Origin: Mycobacterium sp. IS-1496
Lineage (GTDB): Bacteria > Actinomycetota > Actinomycetes > Mycobacteriales > Mycobacteriaceae
DNA: 64,000 nucleotides
Reading direction: 5' to 3'
Assembly: GCF_001499995.1 (NCBI RefSeq)
Contig: NZ_LQIU01000010.1
Span: 1-64,000, forward strand
In this document: piece by piece, positions 30,286-42,733 of the stretch
Layout of the letters: every line of letters begins with the position of its first letter
How positions within the stretch are numbered: position 1 is the first letter of the stretch
The notes under the pieces: generated by a model
Databases searched by the model: none
Told to the model about the DNA's origin: nothing
What the model saw: the letters and a program-made list of their open reading frames with translations, nothing else
Translations under genes and position numbers: made by a program

Positions 30286-31536
30286 TCACCCGTTGCTGTT
30301 CTGCAGAAAGGCGACGATCGCGTCCACGATACGGCTGGCCATCAGAGTTTTCGAACCGTGCTCCAGTGCGGTCTCGGTACCGTCGGCCGCGAGCAGCCAT
30401 CCGTCGTTGTTGTCCACCTCGAACGCCCGGTTGTCGCCCACCGCGTTGACGACCAGGAGGTCGGAGCCCTTGCGCTTGAACTTCGCGCGGGCGTGGAACA
30501 GCACGTCGCCATTGGCGTCGCCGGTCTCGGCGGCGAACCCCACGATCGCCCTCATGTTGGGCAGCTGTCCGTCAGAGCGCGCGCGGACCGTCCCCGCGAG
30601 GATGTCGTCGGTGCGCGTGAGGTCGATGGTGGGCGCGTCCTCATTCGGATCGCTGGACTTCTTGATCTTGGCTGTCGCGGTGTGCACGGGCCGGAAGTCG
30701 GCGACCGCGGCCGCCATCACCAGGACGTGCGCGTCGGGGGCGTGTTTGGACACCGCATCGCGCAGTTGGGCGGCAGACCCGATGTGGACCACCTCGACGC
30801 CCGCCGGGTCGACGAGTCCCGCGGTGTTGCCCGCGATCAGCGTCACGTCGGCACCGCGCTGGGCCATCACCCGCGCCATCGCGTAGCCCTGCTTGCCGGA
30901 ACTGCGGTTGCCGATGAAGCGGACCGGGTCGATCGGTTCGCGGGTGCCGCCGGCGGTCACCAGCGCCTTCACCCCGGCGAGGTCGTAGGGCAGCGCGTCA
31001 CCGCGCACGAGCAGCAGCTGGGCCAGGGTGGCGATCTCCTCGGCCTCGGGCAGCCTTCCGGCACCGCTGTCGGCGCCGGTGAGGCGCCCGGAGGCGGGTT
31101 CGAGGACGACCGCGCCGCGGCGGCGCAGGGTCGCGACGTTGTCGACGGTCGCGGGGTGGAACCACATCTCGGTGTGCATCGCCGGGGCGAACAGCACCGG
31201 GCACCTGGCGGTCAGCAGCGTGGCGGTCAGCAGGTCGTCGGCGCGGCCCGCGACCGCACGGGCCAGCAGGTCGGCGGTGGCCGGCGCGACGACCACCAGA
31301 TCGGCTTCCTGCCCGATGCGCACATGCGGCACCTCGTGGACGTCATCCCAGACACCGGTGTGCACGGGATGGCCGGACAGGGCCTCGAAGGTGGCGGCGC
31401 CGACGAACCGCAGCGCGGATTCGGTGGGCAGGACGCGGACGTCGTGACCGGCCTCGGTCAGCTGGCGAACCAGCGTGCACGCCTTGTACGCGGCGATGCC
31501 TCCGGCGACGCCGACGATGATCCGCTTGCGGTCCAC
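30286..31536 (-). CDS. coaBC: bifunctional phosphopantothenoylcysteine decarboxylase/synthetase
   Basis: 416 residues. The CoaC flavoprotein half (1 to about 185) shows GVAGGIAAYKA, the catalytic-His region VPHVRIGQEADL, and APAMHTEMW. The CoaB half has VTAGGTREPIDPVRFIGNRSSGKQG and DFRPVHTATAKIKK. It adds cysteine to phosphopantothenate with CTP and decarboxylates the product, on the way to coenzyme A. Called dfp in older annotations. It follows rpoZ by 15 nt. Confidence 0.97.
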   Translation of the reverse strand: MDRKRIIVGVAGGIAAYKACTLVRQLTEAGHDVRVLPTESALRFVGAATFEALSGHPVHTGVWDDVHEVPHVRIGQEADLVVVAPATADLLARAVAGRADDLLTATLLTARCPVLFAPAMHTEMWFHPATVDNVATLRRRGAVVLEPASGRLTGADSGAGRLPEAEEIATLAQLLLVRGDALPYDLAGVKALVTAGGTREPIDPVRFIGNRSSGKQGYAMARVMAQRGADVTLIAGNTAGLVDPAGVEVVHIGSAAQLRDAVSKHAPDAHVLVMAAAVADFRPVHTATAKIKKSSDPNEDAPTIDLTRTDDILAGTVRARSDGQLPNMRAIVGFAAETGDANGDVLFHARAKFKRKGSDLLVVNAVGDNRAFEVDNNDGWLLAADGTETALEHGSKTLMASRIVDAIVAFLQNSNG

Positions 31537-31551
31537 TGCGGAAGGCCTGAG

Positions 31552-31875
31552 CTACTCGCCCTCGGTGTGCTCGAGCAGGTCCTCGTGGATCTCGCGCATG
31601 GCGATCGACAGCGGCTTCTCCTGCAGGCCGGGCTCGACCAGCGGGCCGACGTACTCGAGGATGCCGTCACCGAGCTGGTTGTAGTAGTCGTTGATCTGGC
31701 GGGCGCGCTTGGCGGCGTAGATCACCAGCGCATACTTGCTCGACGCCCGGTCCAGCAACTCGTCGATGGGCGGGTTGGTGATGCCCAGCGGCGTGTCGTA
31801 GGCGCCGGCGGCGGCCGCGTCGATGGTCAGGTCGTCCACGGCGGTCAACTGCGCGTCGGCGTGCGGGGTGCTCAC
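31552..31875 (-). CDS. rpoZ: RNA polymerase omega subunit
   Basis: 107 residues; a small polymerase assembly factor wrapped around the beta-prime C-terminus. The conserved omega core is [29 protein letters not shown]. The GTG start at 31875 is chosen because AGGAG lies 8 nt upstream; a longer frame reaching 31917 has no ribosome site. It lies between gmk and coaBC in the gmk-rpoZ-coaBC order typical of actinobacteria. Confidence 0.96.
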   Translation of the reverse strand: MSTPHADAQLTAVDDLTIDAAAAGAYDTPLGITNPPIDELLDRASSKYALVIYAAKRARQINDYYNQLGDGILEYVGPLVEPGLQEKPLSIAMREIHEDLLEHTEGE

Positions 31876-31933
31876 GTAAAAAATCTCCTGGCGATGTGCG
31901 GAAGGTGAGAGGTTCACCTCTGCTTGGGGCGGA

Positions 31934-32530
31934 TCAGGCCGGATTCGTGCCGGCCGACGTGTGGCCCACCAGCAAGGATACCAATTCTGAGCAGGCAGAT
32001 TCCAACTGGCTGTTCACGACCACCGCATCGAAGTCGCTCTGCGCGGCCAACTCGGTGCGCGCCGTGGCCAGCCGCCGGCTCATCACCTCCGGCGTTTCGG
32101 TGCCGCGCCCCATCAGCCGGCGCTCCAGCACCTCCCAACTGGGCGGGGCGAGGAACACCGAGAGCGCCTCGGGCATGGCCGTCTTGACCGCCCGGGCGCC
32201 GGCCAGGTCGACCTCGATCAGAACCGGCCGGCCCGCCGCGGTGGCCTCGCGCACCGGCTGGGCCGGGGTGCCGGAGCGGTGCAGGCCGCCGTGGATCTCG
32301 GCCCACTCCAGGAGTGCGCCGTCGTCGATGAGCTGCTGGAACTCCTCGGGTGTGACGAAGGCGTAGTCGACCCCGTCCACCTCGCCCGGCCGCGGCGCCC
32401 GGGTGGTGGCCGAGACGCTGAAGTACAGGTTGGGGATCCGCTCCCGCAGGCACCGCACGACGGTGGACTTCCCGACAGCGGAGGGGCCGGACAGGACTAC
32501 GACCCGTCCGACCCCTCGGCCGGTGTTCAA
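31934..32530 (-). CDS. gmk: guanylate kinase
   Basis: 198 residues; phosphorylates GMP to GDP. P-loop [15 protein letters not shown]-binding [22 protein letters not shown], and the lid segment [17 protein letters not shown] are visible. The apparent start is a rare TTG at 32530, ten codons before the P-loop strand; a GTG seven codons later is possible. It follows mihF by 10 nt and is followed by rpoZ after 58 nt. Confidence 0.96.
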   Translation of the reverse strand: MNTGRGVGRVVVLSGPSAVGKSTVVRCLRERIPNLYFSVSATTRAPRPGEVDGVDYAFVTPEEFQQLIDDGALLEWAEIHGGLHRSGTPAQPVREATAAGRPVLIEVDLAGARAVKTAMPEALSVFLAPPSWEVLERRLMGRGTETPEVMSRRLATARTELAAQSDFDAVVVNSQLESACSELVSLLVGHTSAGTNPA

Positions 32531-32540
32531 CGTGTGCGTC

Positions 32541-32858
32541 CTAGGACTGATCGAACTTCTCGAGCAGAGCCTTGCGCTGACGGTCGCCGAGCCCGCGCAG
32601 CCGGCGGGTCGGGGCGATCTCGAGTTCGGTCATGATCTCCTGCGCCTTGACCTTGCCCACCTTCGGCAACGCCTCCAGCAGCGCGGAGACCTTCATCTTG
32701 CCCAAGACCTCGTCGGTCTCGGCATCCTTGAGCACCTGCTTGAGGTTGGTGCCGCCGCGCTTCAGCCGATCTTTGAGCTCGGCACGCGCTCGACGTGCGG
32801 CAGCAGCCTTCTCCAACGCTGCCGCGCGCTGTTCGTCGGTCAACTGGGGAAGGGCCAC
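32541..32858 (-). CDS. mihF: mycobacterial integration host factor (mIHF)
   Basis: 105 residues, matching the short form of the nucleoid protein needed for L5 phage integration and chromosome organisation. Sequence runs from [20 protein letters not shown] through a helix-two-turn-helix ([18 protein letters not shown]) to [23 protein letters not shown] 32858 is chosen because GGAGG sits 7 nt upstream. The open frame continues to 32945, as in the longer M. tuberculosis annotation, but without a ribosome site. Confidence 0.95.
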   Translation of the reverse strand: MALPQLTDEQRAAALEKAAAARRARAELKDRLKRGGTNLKQVLKDAETDEVLGKMKVSALLEALPKVGKVKAQEIMTELEIAPTRRLRGLGDRQRKALLEKFDQS

Positions 32859-33344
32859 GGGGTTCCTCCGTCTCTGGCGATTTCTCTCGGCCATCTTTTT
32901 CTGTCTCGGCTGGTAGAACCAGCCAGCGACGACGACCGTACCCACGCATCCCGACGAAAGCTAACCCCACCCCCGCGTTTCTCGATCAAAAGCCCAGCGT
33001 GTAGTGGTGCGCGAGGCGGTTCGGGGTCGGCGCGTCGCGCACTCGGCAACGTCACCGAAACCGCCGATCCCCCTGTCCAGCAGGGGTTTTGCCCCCACTG
33101 CACGCCCGCGGGCGCCTGCGGCCGGGTCTGAAGTGCAGGTAGAGGGTTCGGCGGGGGTCCGCCGGAACTTAAATTTTCGCTGGTCACGGCGTGTCGGGCG
33201 TGTCGAGGGGGCCGACGCGACCGTGCGACGACAGCGCACAGCGCCCGCACAAGGTCACCACACGGTCGACCCACGTACCGGCCCTAGCGTCGCTCGGGCG
33301 AGGCGAACCCGCCTCGTCCGAGCAGACGACGAACGGAGCGAGCG
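32859..33344. other. 486-bp divergent intergenic region, mihF / secreted protein
   Basis: No convincing gene. It must hold the mihF promoter and long leader on the minus strand and the promoter of the secreted-protein gene on the plus strand. It contains a strong stem (33147-33167) beside an AT-rich patch TTAAATTTT, unusual for this GC content, and a GC-rich stretch around 33100-33125. Confidence 0.5.
33147..33167 (+). terminator. stem followed by TTAAATTTT
   Basis: TTCGGCGG pairs with CCGCCGGAA (one bulge) around GGGT; the AT-rich patch follows on the plus strand. It looks like an intrinsic terminator, yet no plus-strand gene precedes it. On the minus strand it would form the start of a structured mihF leader. 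Confidence 0.3.
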
Positions 33345-33647
33345 ATGAACGTCAAGAAGGCTGTGGGCACGTCGGCACTGGCGGCCGGGATCGGCATCGC
33401 CGGCCTGCTGGGCGCCGGAACCGGCACCGCAGGCGCCGACCCCGGCCCGGCCTGCGACCGGCCCGGTGCGTCGGCGTGCGCCTCACACCGGGCCGATGCA
33501 CCCAGCGACTGGCGGCAGCGCGGACCCGACCAGGCCCGCCAGGACCACCGGCCGTTCAACTGGCACGGTCAACCGGTGACACCGATGCGCGCGGGCAACG
33601 GCGACGGATGGGGCTTCTGGTTCCTCGGGCAGTGGATCCGGTTGTAG
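33345..33647 (+). CDS. small secreted protein
   Basis: 100 residues. Clear signal peptide (basic MNVKK, hydrophobic core, cleavage near AGA-DP at about 29). The mature part has two cysteines in ACDRPGASACASHRAD, a hydrophilic Arg/Gln/Asp middle, and a tryptophan-rich end GWGFWFLGQWIRL, giving a compact secreted or surface peptide. A GGAG ribosome site precedes the ATG. No function is recognised; it is the kind of short exported protein common in mycobacteria. Confidence 0.75.
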   Translation: MNVKKAVGTSALAAGIGIAGLLGAGTGTAGADPGPACDRPGASACASHRADAPSDWRQRGPDQARQDHRPFNWHGQPVTPMRAGNGDGWGFWFLGQWIRL

Positions 33648-33663
33648 GACGCACCGCGACGGG

Positions 33664-33687
33664 GCGGGCCGTCGTCGGACGGTCCGC
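33664..33687. terminator. bidirectional hairpin between convergent genes
   Basis: Arms GCGGGCCGTC and GACGGTCCGC (one G-T wobble in the plus-strand RNA) around GTCG, between the stops of the secreted-protein gene (33647) and pyrF (33747). No U tract. Confidence 0.55.
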
Positions 33688-33746
33688 CACGCCGGCGCTC
33701 CGCTGGCCGGTTTCCCGCCCTGGGTTCACAGTCGATCCGTAGGCGG

Positions 33747-34562
33747 TCACGCGAGGTACGCCACGGCGTCGCGCATCCGCTCCGCGGCACCGCGCAGCGC
33801 CGCGACGTCGGGGCCGGCGCGCAACACCTCCCGCGACACCGTGGGCAACAGCTGTCCCGGACGGGCGCCCCCCAGGCCCCCGAGCGCCTCCGGACGGCCG
33901 CCCTGGGCGCCGACACCGGGCACCAGCACCGGGCCGCCCAGCGCGCTCACATCGGGTGGTTCGGCCACCGTGGCGCCGACGACGACGCCGACCGACCCCG
34001 GCCCCTCGGCGTCGCGGTTCACCGCTGCGGCGGCGTCGACGATCGACTGGGCGACGGTGGCGCCCTCGATCCGGGCGCGTTGCACACCCGCGCCCTCGGG
34101 GTTGGACGTGGCGGCGAGCACGAACACGCCCGTCCCGTGTCTGCCGGCGGTGTCGAGCAGTGGCTGCAACGACCCGAAGCCCAGGTACGGCGACGCGGTG
34201 ACCGCATCGGCGGCCAGCGGCGACTCCCCCGCCCACGCCTGGGCGTAGGCGGCCATCGTGGAGCCGATGTCGCCGCGCTTGGCGTCGGCCAGCACCAGCA
34301 CGCCTTCGGAACGCAGGGCGGCCATGGTTCCTTCGAGCACCGCGTACCCCGCCGAACCGTGGGCTTCGAAGAAGGCCACCTGCGGTTTGACGATCGCGAA
34401 GCCCGCGAATGCGCTCACGCAGATGTCACAGAAGCGGCGCAGCCCGTCGGCGTCGACCGACAGCCCCCAGGTCGTCAGCAGCTCCGGGTGCGGATCGATG
34501 CCTGGGCACAGCGGACCCCGTTCGGACACCGCCTCGGCGAGCCGGCGCCCGAAGCCGCGCAT
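33747..34562 (-). CDS. pyrF: orotidine 5'-phosphate decarboxylase (type 2)
   Basis: 271 residues; final step of UMP synthesis. The long mycobacterial-type OMP decarboxylase is marked by [10 protein letters not shown], the catalytic [17 protein letters not shown] at about 87, [13 protein letters not shown], and [14 protein letters not shown] 34562 is placed 2 nt after the carB stop. It is the last gene of the pyr operon. Longer starts would run into carB and are rejected. Confidence 0.96.
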   Translation of the reverse strand: MRGFGRRLAEAVSERGPLCPGIDPHPELLTTWGLSVDADGLRRFCDICVSAFAGFAIVKPQVAFFEAHGSAGYAVLEGTMAALRSEGVLVLADAKRGDIGSTMAAYAQAWAGESPLAADAVTASPYLGFGSLQPLLDTAGRHGTGVFVLAATSNPEGAGVQRARIEGATVAQSIVDAAAAVNRDAEGPGSVGVVVGATVAEPPDVSALGGPVLVPGVGAQGGRPEALGGLGGARPGQLLPTVSREVLRAGPDVAALRGAAERMRDAVAYLA

Positions 34563-34564
34563 GG

Positions 34565-37906
<3,342 letters not shown>

Positions 37907-37918
37907 TACTTCTCCTCA

Positions 37919-37982
37919 CCGCGAGCGTGCGTGTCTGCACACGACATGCCGCCAAAATTCCTGCAGTTGCGCACGCTCGCGC
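37919..37982. repeat. 64-bp intergenic inverted-repeat element, copy B
   Basis: Fills most of the 76-bp gap between carA and carB, with arms CCGCGAGCGTGCG and TGCGCACGCTCGCG and the inner TGTCTGCACACGACATGCCGCC-type segment shared with copy A at 2556-2620. Because the arms are nearly perfect complements the RNA would form a long stem inside the pyr operon transcript, 12 nt before the carB start. Confidence 0.75.
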
Positions 37983-39107
37983 TCACTTCTCCCCCGCCAT
38001 CTGGTCGACGAACTGGTCGAACAGGTAGTTCGCATCGTGCGGGCCGGCCGCGGCCTCGGGGTGGTACTGCACCGAGAAGGCCCGTCCGCTCACGAGTTTG
38101 ACGCCCTCCACGACCCCGTCGTTCGCGCAGGTGTGACTGACGACCGCCTCGCCGAACGGGGTGTCGAACCGCTCACCCGCTTCGCCCTCGAGGGCGAAGC
38201 CGTGATTCTGCGCGGTGATCGCGACGCGACCGGTGGCGTGGTCCATCACCGGCACGTTGATGCCGCGGTGTCCGAACACCATCTTGTAGGTGTCACGGCC
38301 GAGCGCCCGGCCGAGGATCTGGTTGCCGAAGCAGATGCCGAACAGCGGGATCCCGGCGCCCAGCACCTCCCTGGTCACCTCGACGACGTGGTCGGCCGCG
38401 GCCGGGTCGCCCGGCCCATTGGACAGGAACACCCCGTCGGGCTCGAGGTCGGCGATCTGCTCGAACGTCGCCCCGACCGGCAGCACGTGGCTGCGGATGC
38501 CGCGGCGCGCGAAGTTGCGCGGGGTGTTGGTCTTGATGCCGAGGTCGATGGCCGCGACGGTGAAGCGATGTGCGCCTTCGGGTTCCACGATGTAGACCTC
38601 GTCGGTGCTGACCTTCTCCGCCAGGCTGGCGCCGAGCATCCCCGGTTGGCTACGGACCCGCTCGAGCAGTTCGGAGACGGGCGCCGCGGCCTCATCGCCA
38701 CTGAAGATGCCCGCCTTCATCGCGCCGCGGGTGCGCAGGTGCCGCACCAGGGCGCGGGTGTCGATGCCGGCGACGCCGACGATGCCCTGGCGGACCAGTT
38801 CGTCGTCGAGGGTGCCGGTGGCGCGCCAATTCGAGGCGCGCGGCGACGGGTCGCGGACGGCGTAGCCGGCGACCCAGATCTTGTCGTCGCGGCTCTCGGC
38901 GTCCTCATGGTTCCAGCCCGTGTTGCCGATCTGCGGTGCGGTCGCGACCACGATCTGGCCGTAGTAGCTCGGGTCGGTGAGGGTCTCCTGGTATCCCGAC
39001 ATCCCGGTCGAGAACACCGCCTCACCGAGCGTCTGCCCGACGGCGCCGTAGGGCACCCCGGTGAAGACCCGCCCGTCCTCCAGGACGAGAACGGCTTTGT
39101 TGGTCAC
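37983..39107 (-). CDS. carA: carbamoyl-phosphate synthase small subunit
   Basis: 374 residues. The N-terminal domain has [11 protein letters not shown] and [15 protein letters not shown]. The C-terminal class I glutamine amidotransferase has its catalytic Cys in [12 protein letters not shown] and His in [14 protein letters not shown]. It feeds ammonia to CarB. GTG 39107 overlaps the preceding gene's stop as GTGA. Longer frames would read over that gene. Confidence 0.98.
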   Translation of the reverse strand: MTNKAVLVLEDGRVFTGVPYGAVGQTLGEAVFSTGMSGYQETLTDPSYYGQIVVATAPQIGNTGWNHEDAESRDDKIWVAGYAVRDPSPRASNWRATGTLDDELVRQGIVGVAGIDTRALVRHLRTRGAMKAGIFSGDEAAAPVSELLERVRSQPGMLGASLAEKVSTDEVYIVEPEGAHRFTVAAIDLGIKTNTPRNFARRGIRSHVLPVGATFEQIADLEPDGVFLSNGPGDPAAADHVVEVTREVLGAGIPLFGICFGNQILGRALGRDTYKMVFGHRGINVPVMDHATGRVAITAQNHGFALEGEAGERFDTPFGEAVVSHTCANDGVVEGVKLVSGRAFSVQYHPEAAAGPHDANYLFDQFVDQMAGEK

Positions 39108-39637
39108 GCTATTTCCTCCAGCCAGCGGTCGTACTTGGTGCGGTCGTCGCCGCGGAATCCGGTGTCGATCTCGATACCCGACGGCAGCCGCCATCTGATG
39201 GCGAGGATTCCCTCGTGGGACGGCGCCTTGCCCGCGGCGCTCCTGCCCCCGGGAACCACCTTGCCCACCATGCCGCGTTCGGTGCGGATCGCGGTCACCG
39301 ATTCGGCGGGAATCCAGATCGGGCGGGCGCCGCTGCGCTGCACCATGATCCCCTCGGGATAGCGGGTCAGCACCGCCTTCGTGCGGTAGCCGAGATCACC
39401 GACGACGACGCGTTCGTGCCAGTTCGGCGCCAGCGTGCTGCCGACGTAGATCCCCTTCATCGCCGGGATGACGGCCTGACCCACGATATCGGGCAGCGTC
39501 GGCAGCGTGCCGATCAGCTCGACCTGCCGTTCGGCCCGTCTGCGCCACCCGCGCATCATCGCCCGGATCAGCAGCCCGATCGCCACGACGACGACGGCCG
39601 CCATGACGAGCGACGTGACGAGCGTCCCGGTGTTCAC
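39104..39637 (-). CDS. membrane-anchored PH-like protein in the pyr operon (Rv1382-like)
   Basis: 177 residues: one N-terminal transmembrane helix (about 8-28) then a basic RRRAERQ stretch and a soluble beta-rich domain ([28 protein letters not shown], then [20 protein letters not shown]). It matches M. tuberculosis Rv1382 in place and layout. Overlaps of 4 nt with both pyrC and carA show strict co-translation with pyrimidine genes, but no role in the pathway is known. Confidence 0.85.
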   Translation of the reverse strand: MNTGTLVTSLVMAAVVVVAIGLLIRAMMRGWRRRAERQVELIGTLPTLPDIVGQAVIPAMKGIYVGSTLAPNWHERVVVGDLGYRTKAVLTRYPEGIMVQRSGARPIWIPAESVTAIRTERGMVGKVVPGGRSAAGKAPSHEGILAIRWRLPSGIEIDTGFRGDDRTKYDRWLEEIA

Positions 39638-41031
39638 AGCGCCGATCCCCCGGTCGGCCCCCTACGCTCCGCGTGGGAGGTACCCCCGTCGCTTGTGCCC
39701 GCCGGCGCCGGGCTCTTGCCGTCGCGGGCGGTCACCTTGCCGCGCAACAGGGTCAGCGTCACCGCGGCCGGCAAGGTCATCTCCTCGAAGGGGGTGTTGT
39801 CCGACCGGCTGGCCAGCGCGGAACCGTTGACGGTCCAGGTGGCGTCGGGGTCGACGACGGTGAGGTTGGCCGGTTCCCCGACCTCCAGCGGACGGCCCTG
39901 ATCGGGGAGCCCGACGATGCGGGCCGGGGCCTCGCTCATGACCCGCGCCACGTCGCGCCAGGTCAGCAGGCCGGGTTCGACCATGGTCCGCACCACCACG
40001 GACAGCGAGGTCTGCAGGCCCAGCATCCCGGGCCGGGCGGCGGCGAACTCGCACATCTTCTCGTGCTCGGCGTGGGGGGCGTGATCGGTGGCCACGCAGT
40101 CGATCACCCCGTCGGCCAGCGCCCGGCGCAGCGCCTCGGCGTCGCCGGCCTCACGCAGCGGCGGGTTGACGCGGTTGCGGCCGTCGTAGGTCGCCAGGCG
40201 GCTGTCGTCGAGCAGCAGGTGGTGCGGGGTGACCTCCGCGGTGATCGCGATGCCCTGGTCCTTGGCCCACCGCAGCAGTTCGACCGTGCCCGCGGTCGAC
40301 GCGTGGCAGATGTGCACGCGGGCACCGGCGTCGCGCGCCAGCAGTGCGTCCCGGATGACGATCGACTCCTCGGCGGCGCGGGGCCAGCCGGCCAGGCCGA
40401 GCCGGGCGGCGTTGGGCCCCTCGTGCGCGACGGCGCCGACGGTGAGCCGGGGTTCCTCGGCGTGCTGGGCGATCAGCACGCCCAGCCCGGACGCGTACTC
40501 GAGGGCCCGGCGCATGATCAACGGATCGTCGACGCAGACCCCGTCGTCGGAGAACATCCGCACCTGGCCGACACCGGCGGCCATCATGCCCATCTCGGTG
40601 AGTTGGCGGCCCTCGAGTCCCATCGTGACCGCGCCGACCGGATGCACGTCCACCAGCCCGACCTGCTGCCCGCGGTGCCACACGTGGTCGGTGACCACCG
40701 GGCTGTCGGCCACCGGTGTGGTGTTGGCCATCGCGAAGACGGCGGTGTAGCCGCCGAGCGCCGCTGCCGCCGAACCGGTCTCGATGTCCTCGGCGTATTC
40801 ACGGCCGGGCTCGCGCAGATGGGTGTGCAGGTCGACGAACCCGGGCAGCAGTATCTGGCCGTGCGCGTCGACGGCGTCGCCGTCCTCGGGTACGCGCAGC
40901 CCCGCCCCGATCTCGGCGATCTGACCGTTCTCGACGAGCACGTCGACGGGATCACCCTCGCCGTAGCGACGCACCCCGCGGATCAGCACCGGCGGGCAGG
41001 AGCGGAGCGACCCGGGGATGGATGAAGTCAT
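39634..41031 (-). CDS. pyrC: dihydroorotase
   Basis: 465 residues. Type I dihydroorotase closing carbamoyl aspartate to dihydroorotate. Zinc ligands in [18 protein letters not shown] and ATDHAPH; substrate loop CVDDPL. ATG 41031 overlaps the pyrB stop as ATGA. Compared with the roughly 430-residue mycobacterial norm it has a longer, low-complexity C-terminus of about 28 residues after TARDGKSPA. The extension is encoded by a palindrome-like segment near 39660-39705 that looks like an inserted repeat. Confidence 0.95.
   Translation of the reverse strand: MTSSIPGSLRSCPPVLIRGVRRYGEGDPVDVLVENGQIAEIGAGLRVPEDGDAVDAHGQILLPGFVDLHTHLREPGREYAEDIETGSAAAALGGYTAVFAMANTTPVADSPVVTDHVWHRGQQVGLVDVHPVGAVTMGLEGRQLTEMGMMAAGVGQVRMFSDDGVCVDDPLIMRRALEYASGLGVLIAQHAEEPRLTVGAVAHEGPNAARLGLAGWPRAAEESIVIRDALLARDAGARVHICHASTAGTVELLRWAKDQGIAITAEVTPHHLLLDDSRLATYDGRNRVNPPLREAGDAEALRRALADGVIDCVATDHAPHAEHEKMCEFAAARPGMLGLQTSLSVVVRTMVEPGLLTWRDVARVMSEAPARIVGLPDQGRPLEVGEPANLTVVDPDATWTVNGSALASRSDNTPFEEMTLPAAVTLTLLRGKVTARDGKSPAPAGTSDGGTSHAERRGPTGGSAL
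39656..39706. repeat. possible inserted repeat extending the pyrC 3-prime end
   Basis: GGGAGGTACCCCC on the plus strand, with CTACGCTCCGCG before it, gives a run unlike the flanking codons and encodes the extra low-complexity C-terminus of PyrC. I suspect a dispersed mycobacterial repeat; no second copy was found in this window. Confidence 0.3.
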
Positions 41032-41981
41032 GCGCTGATCGCCTCCTGTTCCGCACCGACGAGCAGATGGAAGAGCACCGCCATGCGGACGTGCACACCA
41101 TTGGAAACCTGTTGCAGCACAGCCGATTGCGAGGAGTCCGCGACCGACGAGGAGATCTCCATGCCGCGCAGCATCGGCCCGGGGTGCAGCACCGCCGCGG
41201 CATCCGACAGCAGCGCCTGACGCTTCTCCGACAGGCCGTAGCGGACCGAGTATTCGCGGGCGGACGGGAAGAATCCGCCGTTCATCCGCTCGGCCTGCAC
41301 CCGCAGCATGAGTACGGCGTCGGCGGCGGGCAGTTCGGCGTCCAACTCGTGGGACACCGTCACCGGCCACTGGTGCACACCGACCGGGAGCAGCGTCGGC
41401 GGCGCCACCAGCACCACCTCCGCCCCGAGGGTGTGCAGCAGCAGGACGTTGGAGCGGGCGACGCGGCTGTGGAGGACGTCGCCGACGATCACCACCCGCC
41501 TGCCCTCGATGCCGCCGAGACGCTGGCGCAGGGTCAGCGCGTCGAGCAGCGCCTGGGTCGGGTGTTCGTGCGTGCCGTCGCCGGCGTTGATCACCGACGG
41601 ACCATGGCCGCCTTCTTCGGCGGTCCACTCCGCGAGCTGCTGGGCGGCCCCCGACGCCGGGTGCCGGATGATCAGTGCATCCGCCCCGGCAGCGCGCAGG
41701 GTGAGAGCGGTGTCACGCAACGACTCGCCCTTGGCCACAGAGGAACCCGATGCGCTGACGTTGATCACGTCGGCGCTCATCCACTTGCCCGCGACCTCGA
41801 ACGACACCCGGGTGCGGGTGGAGTTCTCGTAGAACATCGTGATCACGGTGCGCCCGCGCAGTGTCGGCAGCTTCTTGACCTCTCGGCCCAGCAGCGCCTG
41901 GCTGAACCGGTCGGCGTCGTCGAGGATCGCGGTGGCCTCGTCGCGGGTCAGGTCCGCAGCGGTCAGCAGGTGTCTCGTCAT
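41028..41981 (-). CDS. pyrB: aspartate carbamoyltransferase catalytic subunit
   Basis: 317 residues. Carbamoyl-phosphate-binding [18 protein letters not shown] at about 45-62, the second site [14 protein letters not shown], and [16 protein letters not shown] [12 protein letters not shown]. It makes carbamoyl aspartate. ATG 41981 is the family start ([15 protein letters not shown]) and is overlapped by the end of a 23-codon frame that links it to pyrR. A longer frame reaching 42296 is antisense shadow of pyrR. Confidence 0.97.
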   Translation of the reverse strand: MTRHLLTAADLTRDEATAILDDADRFSQALLGREVKKLPTLRGRTVITMFYENSTRTRVSFEVAGKWMSADVINVSASGSSVAKGESLRDTALTLRAAGADALIIRHPASGAAQQLAEWTAEEGGHGPSVINAGDGTHEHPTQALLDALTLRQRLGGIEGRRVVIVGDVLHSRVARSNVLLLHTLGAEVVLVAPPTLLPVGVHQWPVTVSHELDAELPAADAVLMLRVQAERMNGGFFPSAREYSVRYGLSEKRQALLSDAAAVLHPGPMLRGMEISSSVADSSQSAVLQQVSNGVHVRMAVLFHLLVGAEQEAISA

Positions 41982-42049
41982 TCCTCGGCCTCTCTGCTCT
42001 GCGCGCACGCGCTCATCGCCGGCCCTCTGCTCTTCGCGCAAGCGCTCAT
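41978..42049 (-). CDS. 23-codon coupling ORF between pyrR and pyrB
   Basis: Starts at an ATG overlapping the pyrR stop (ATGA) and ends at a TGA overlapping the pyrB start (ATGA). It is built from two near-identical units, each reading MSACA, then K or Q, then SR. It has no ribosome site of its own beyond the pyrR end, so it would be read by ribosomes finishing pyrR and would hand them to pyrB. Its value may be coupling rather than the peptide. It may also be chance within a repeat. Confidence 0.4.
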   Translation of the reverse strand: MSACAKSRGPAMSACAQSREAEE

Positions 42050-42053
42050 CGCC
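41987..42053. repeat. tandem duplication of a 33-34-bp unit between pyrR and pyrB
   Basis: Unit 1 (41987-42020) and unit 2 (42021-42053) share GGCC, CTCTGCTCT and GCTCATCGCC and differ in about four positions. Each unit carries, on the minus strand, GCGATGAGCGC followed by GCAGAG, so each offers an ATGA and a purine-rich stretch. It fills the whole pyrR-pyrB gap. Confidence 0.8.
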
Positions 42054-42621
42054 GCGGCCCACCGTGCGGTGCGATCCAGATGCCCTCGACCTCGTCGGTC
42101 TCGGCCAGGCGCACCTTGACGTTCTCGCTGCGCGAGGTCGGCACGTTCTTGCCGACGTAGTCGGCGCGCAGCGGCAGTTCGCGGTGGCCGCGGTCGACGA
42201 GCACCGCGAGCTGCACGGCGTTCGGGCGGCCGATGTCGCGCAGCGCGTCCAGTGCGGCGCGCACCGAACGCCCGGTGTAGAGCACGTCGTCGACAAGGAT
42301 CACCAGGGCGTTGTCGATGCCGCCCGCGGGGATCGAGGTGTCCTCCAGCGGCCGCGGCGGCTTGGTGTCCAGGTCGTCGCGGTAGAGCGTGATGTCGAGA
42401 CCGCCGTGCGGGACGGTCACCTCAGAGAAGGTCTTGATCCTCTCGGCCAGCCGGGCCGCCAGGGTGACCCCGCGGGTCGGGATGCCGAGCAGCACCACCC
42501 GCGGTGCGTCGGGGCCGTCGAGGGCGGTCTTCTCGATGATCTGGTGGGCGATACGGGAAACGGTGCGAGCCACGTCCGCCGCGGTCATCAATTCCCGGTC
42601 GGGGTTGTCAGGACTGCCCAC
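42046..42621 (-). CDS. pyrR: PyrR bifunctional pyr regulator / uracil phosphoribosyltransferase
   Basis: 191 residues. PRPP-binding loop [21 protein letters not shown], with the PyrR-specific [17 protein letters not shown] and TLYRDDL. It binds pyr leader RNA when UMP is high and has weak UPRTase activity. In M. smegmatis PyrR acts by repressing translation. The GTG start follows a strong AAGGAGGT site which lies inside the predicted PyrR-binding RNA. It is the first gene of the pyr operon. Confidence 0.96.
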   Translation of the reverse strand: MGSPDNPDRELMTAADVARTVSRIAHQIIEKTALDGPDAPRVVLLGIPTRGVTLAARLAERIKTFSEVTVPHGGLDITLYRDDLDTKPPRPLEDTSIPAGGIDNALVILVDDVLYTGRSVRAALDALRDIGRPNAVQLAVLVDRGHRELPLRADYVGKNVPTSRSENVKVRLAETDEVEGIWIAPHGGPRR

Positions 42622-42631
42622 GCGCGATCCG

Positions 42632-42661
42632 GACCTCCTTCTCCGCCTCGCCGGACGGATC
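42632..42661 (-). promoter_or_regulatory. PyrR RNA-binding element in the pyrR leader
   Basis: In the RNA sense it reads GAUCCGUCCGGCGAGGCGG then AGAAGGAGGUC. UCCGGCGAGGC matches the PyrR-binding loop consensus (UCC-N-G-N-GAGGY). The Shine-Dalgarno sequence AAGGAGG is part of the element, which fits translational repression of pyrR itself and, by coupling, of the operon. Confidence 0.65.
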
Positions 42662-42685
42662 GTTAAAGGATGTCAAACTGCGCAA

Positions 42686-42691
42686 AGCCTA
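42686..42691 (-). promoter_or_regulatory. candidate -10 for the pyr operon
   Basis: TAGGCT on the minus strand, giving a leader of roughly 58 nt that contains the whole PyrR element. The -35 region is not clear. Confidence 0.35.
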
Positions 42692-42721
42692 CCAGTCGAG
42701 CGGCTGCGCCCCGGCAGTGGT

Positions 42722-42727
42722 TAGCCT
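42722..42727 (+). promoter_or_regulatory. leaderless -10 for the serine hydrolase
   Basis: TAGCCT, 6 nt before GTG 42734. Confidence 0.55.
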
Positions 42728-42733
42728 GGCTCG

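Noticed and set aside
32859..32945. N-terminal extension of mihF to 32945
   Set aside because: No ribosome site at the upstream start, whereas GGAGG precedes GTG 32858 and gives the proven 105-residue form.
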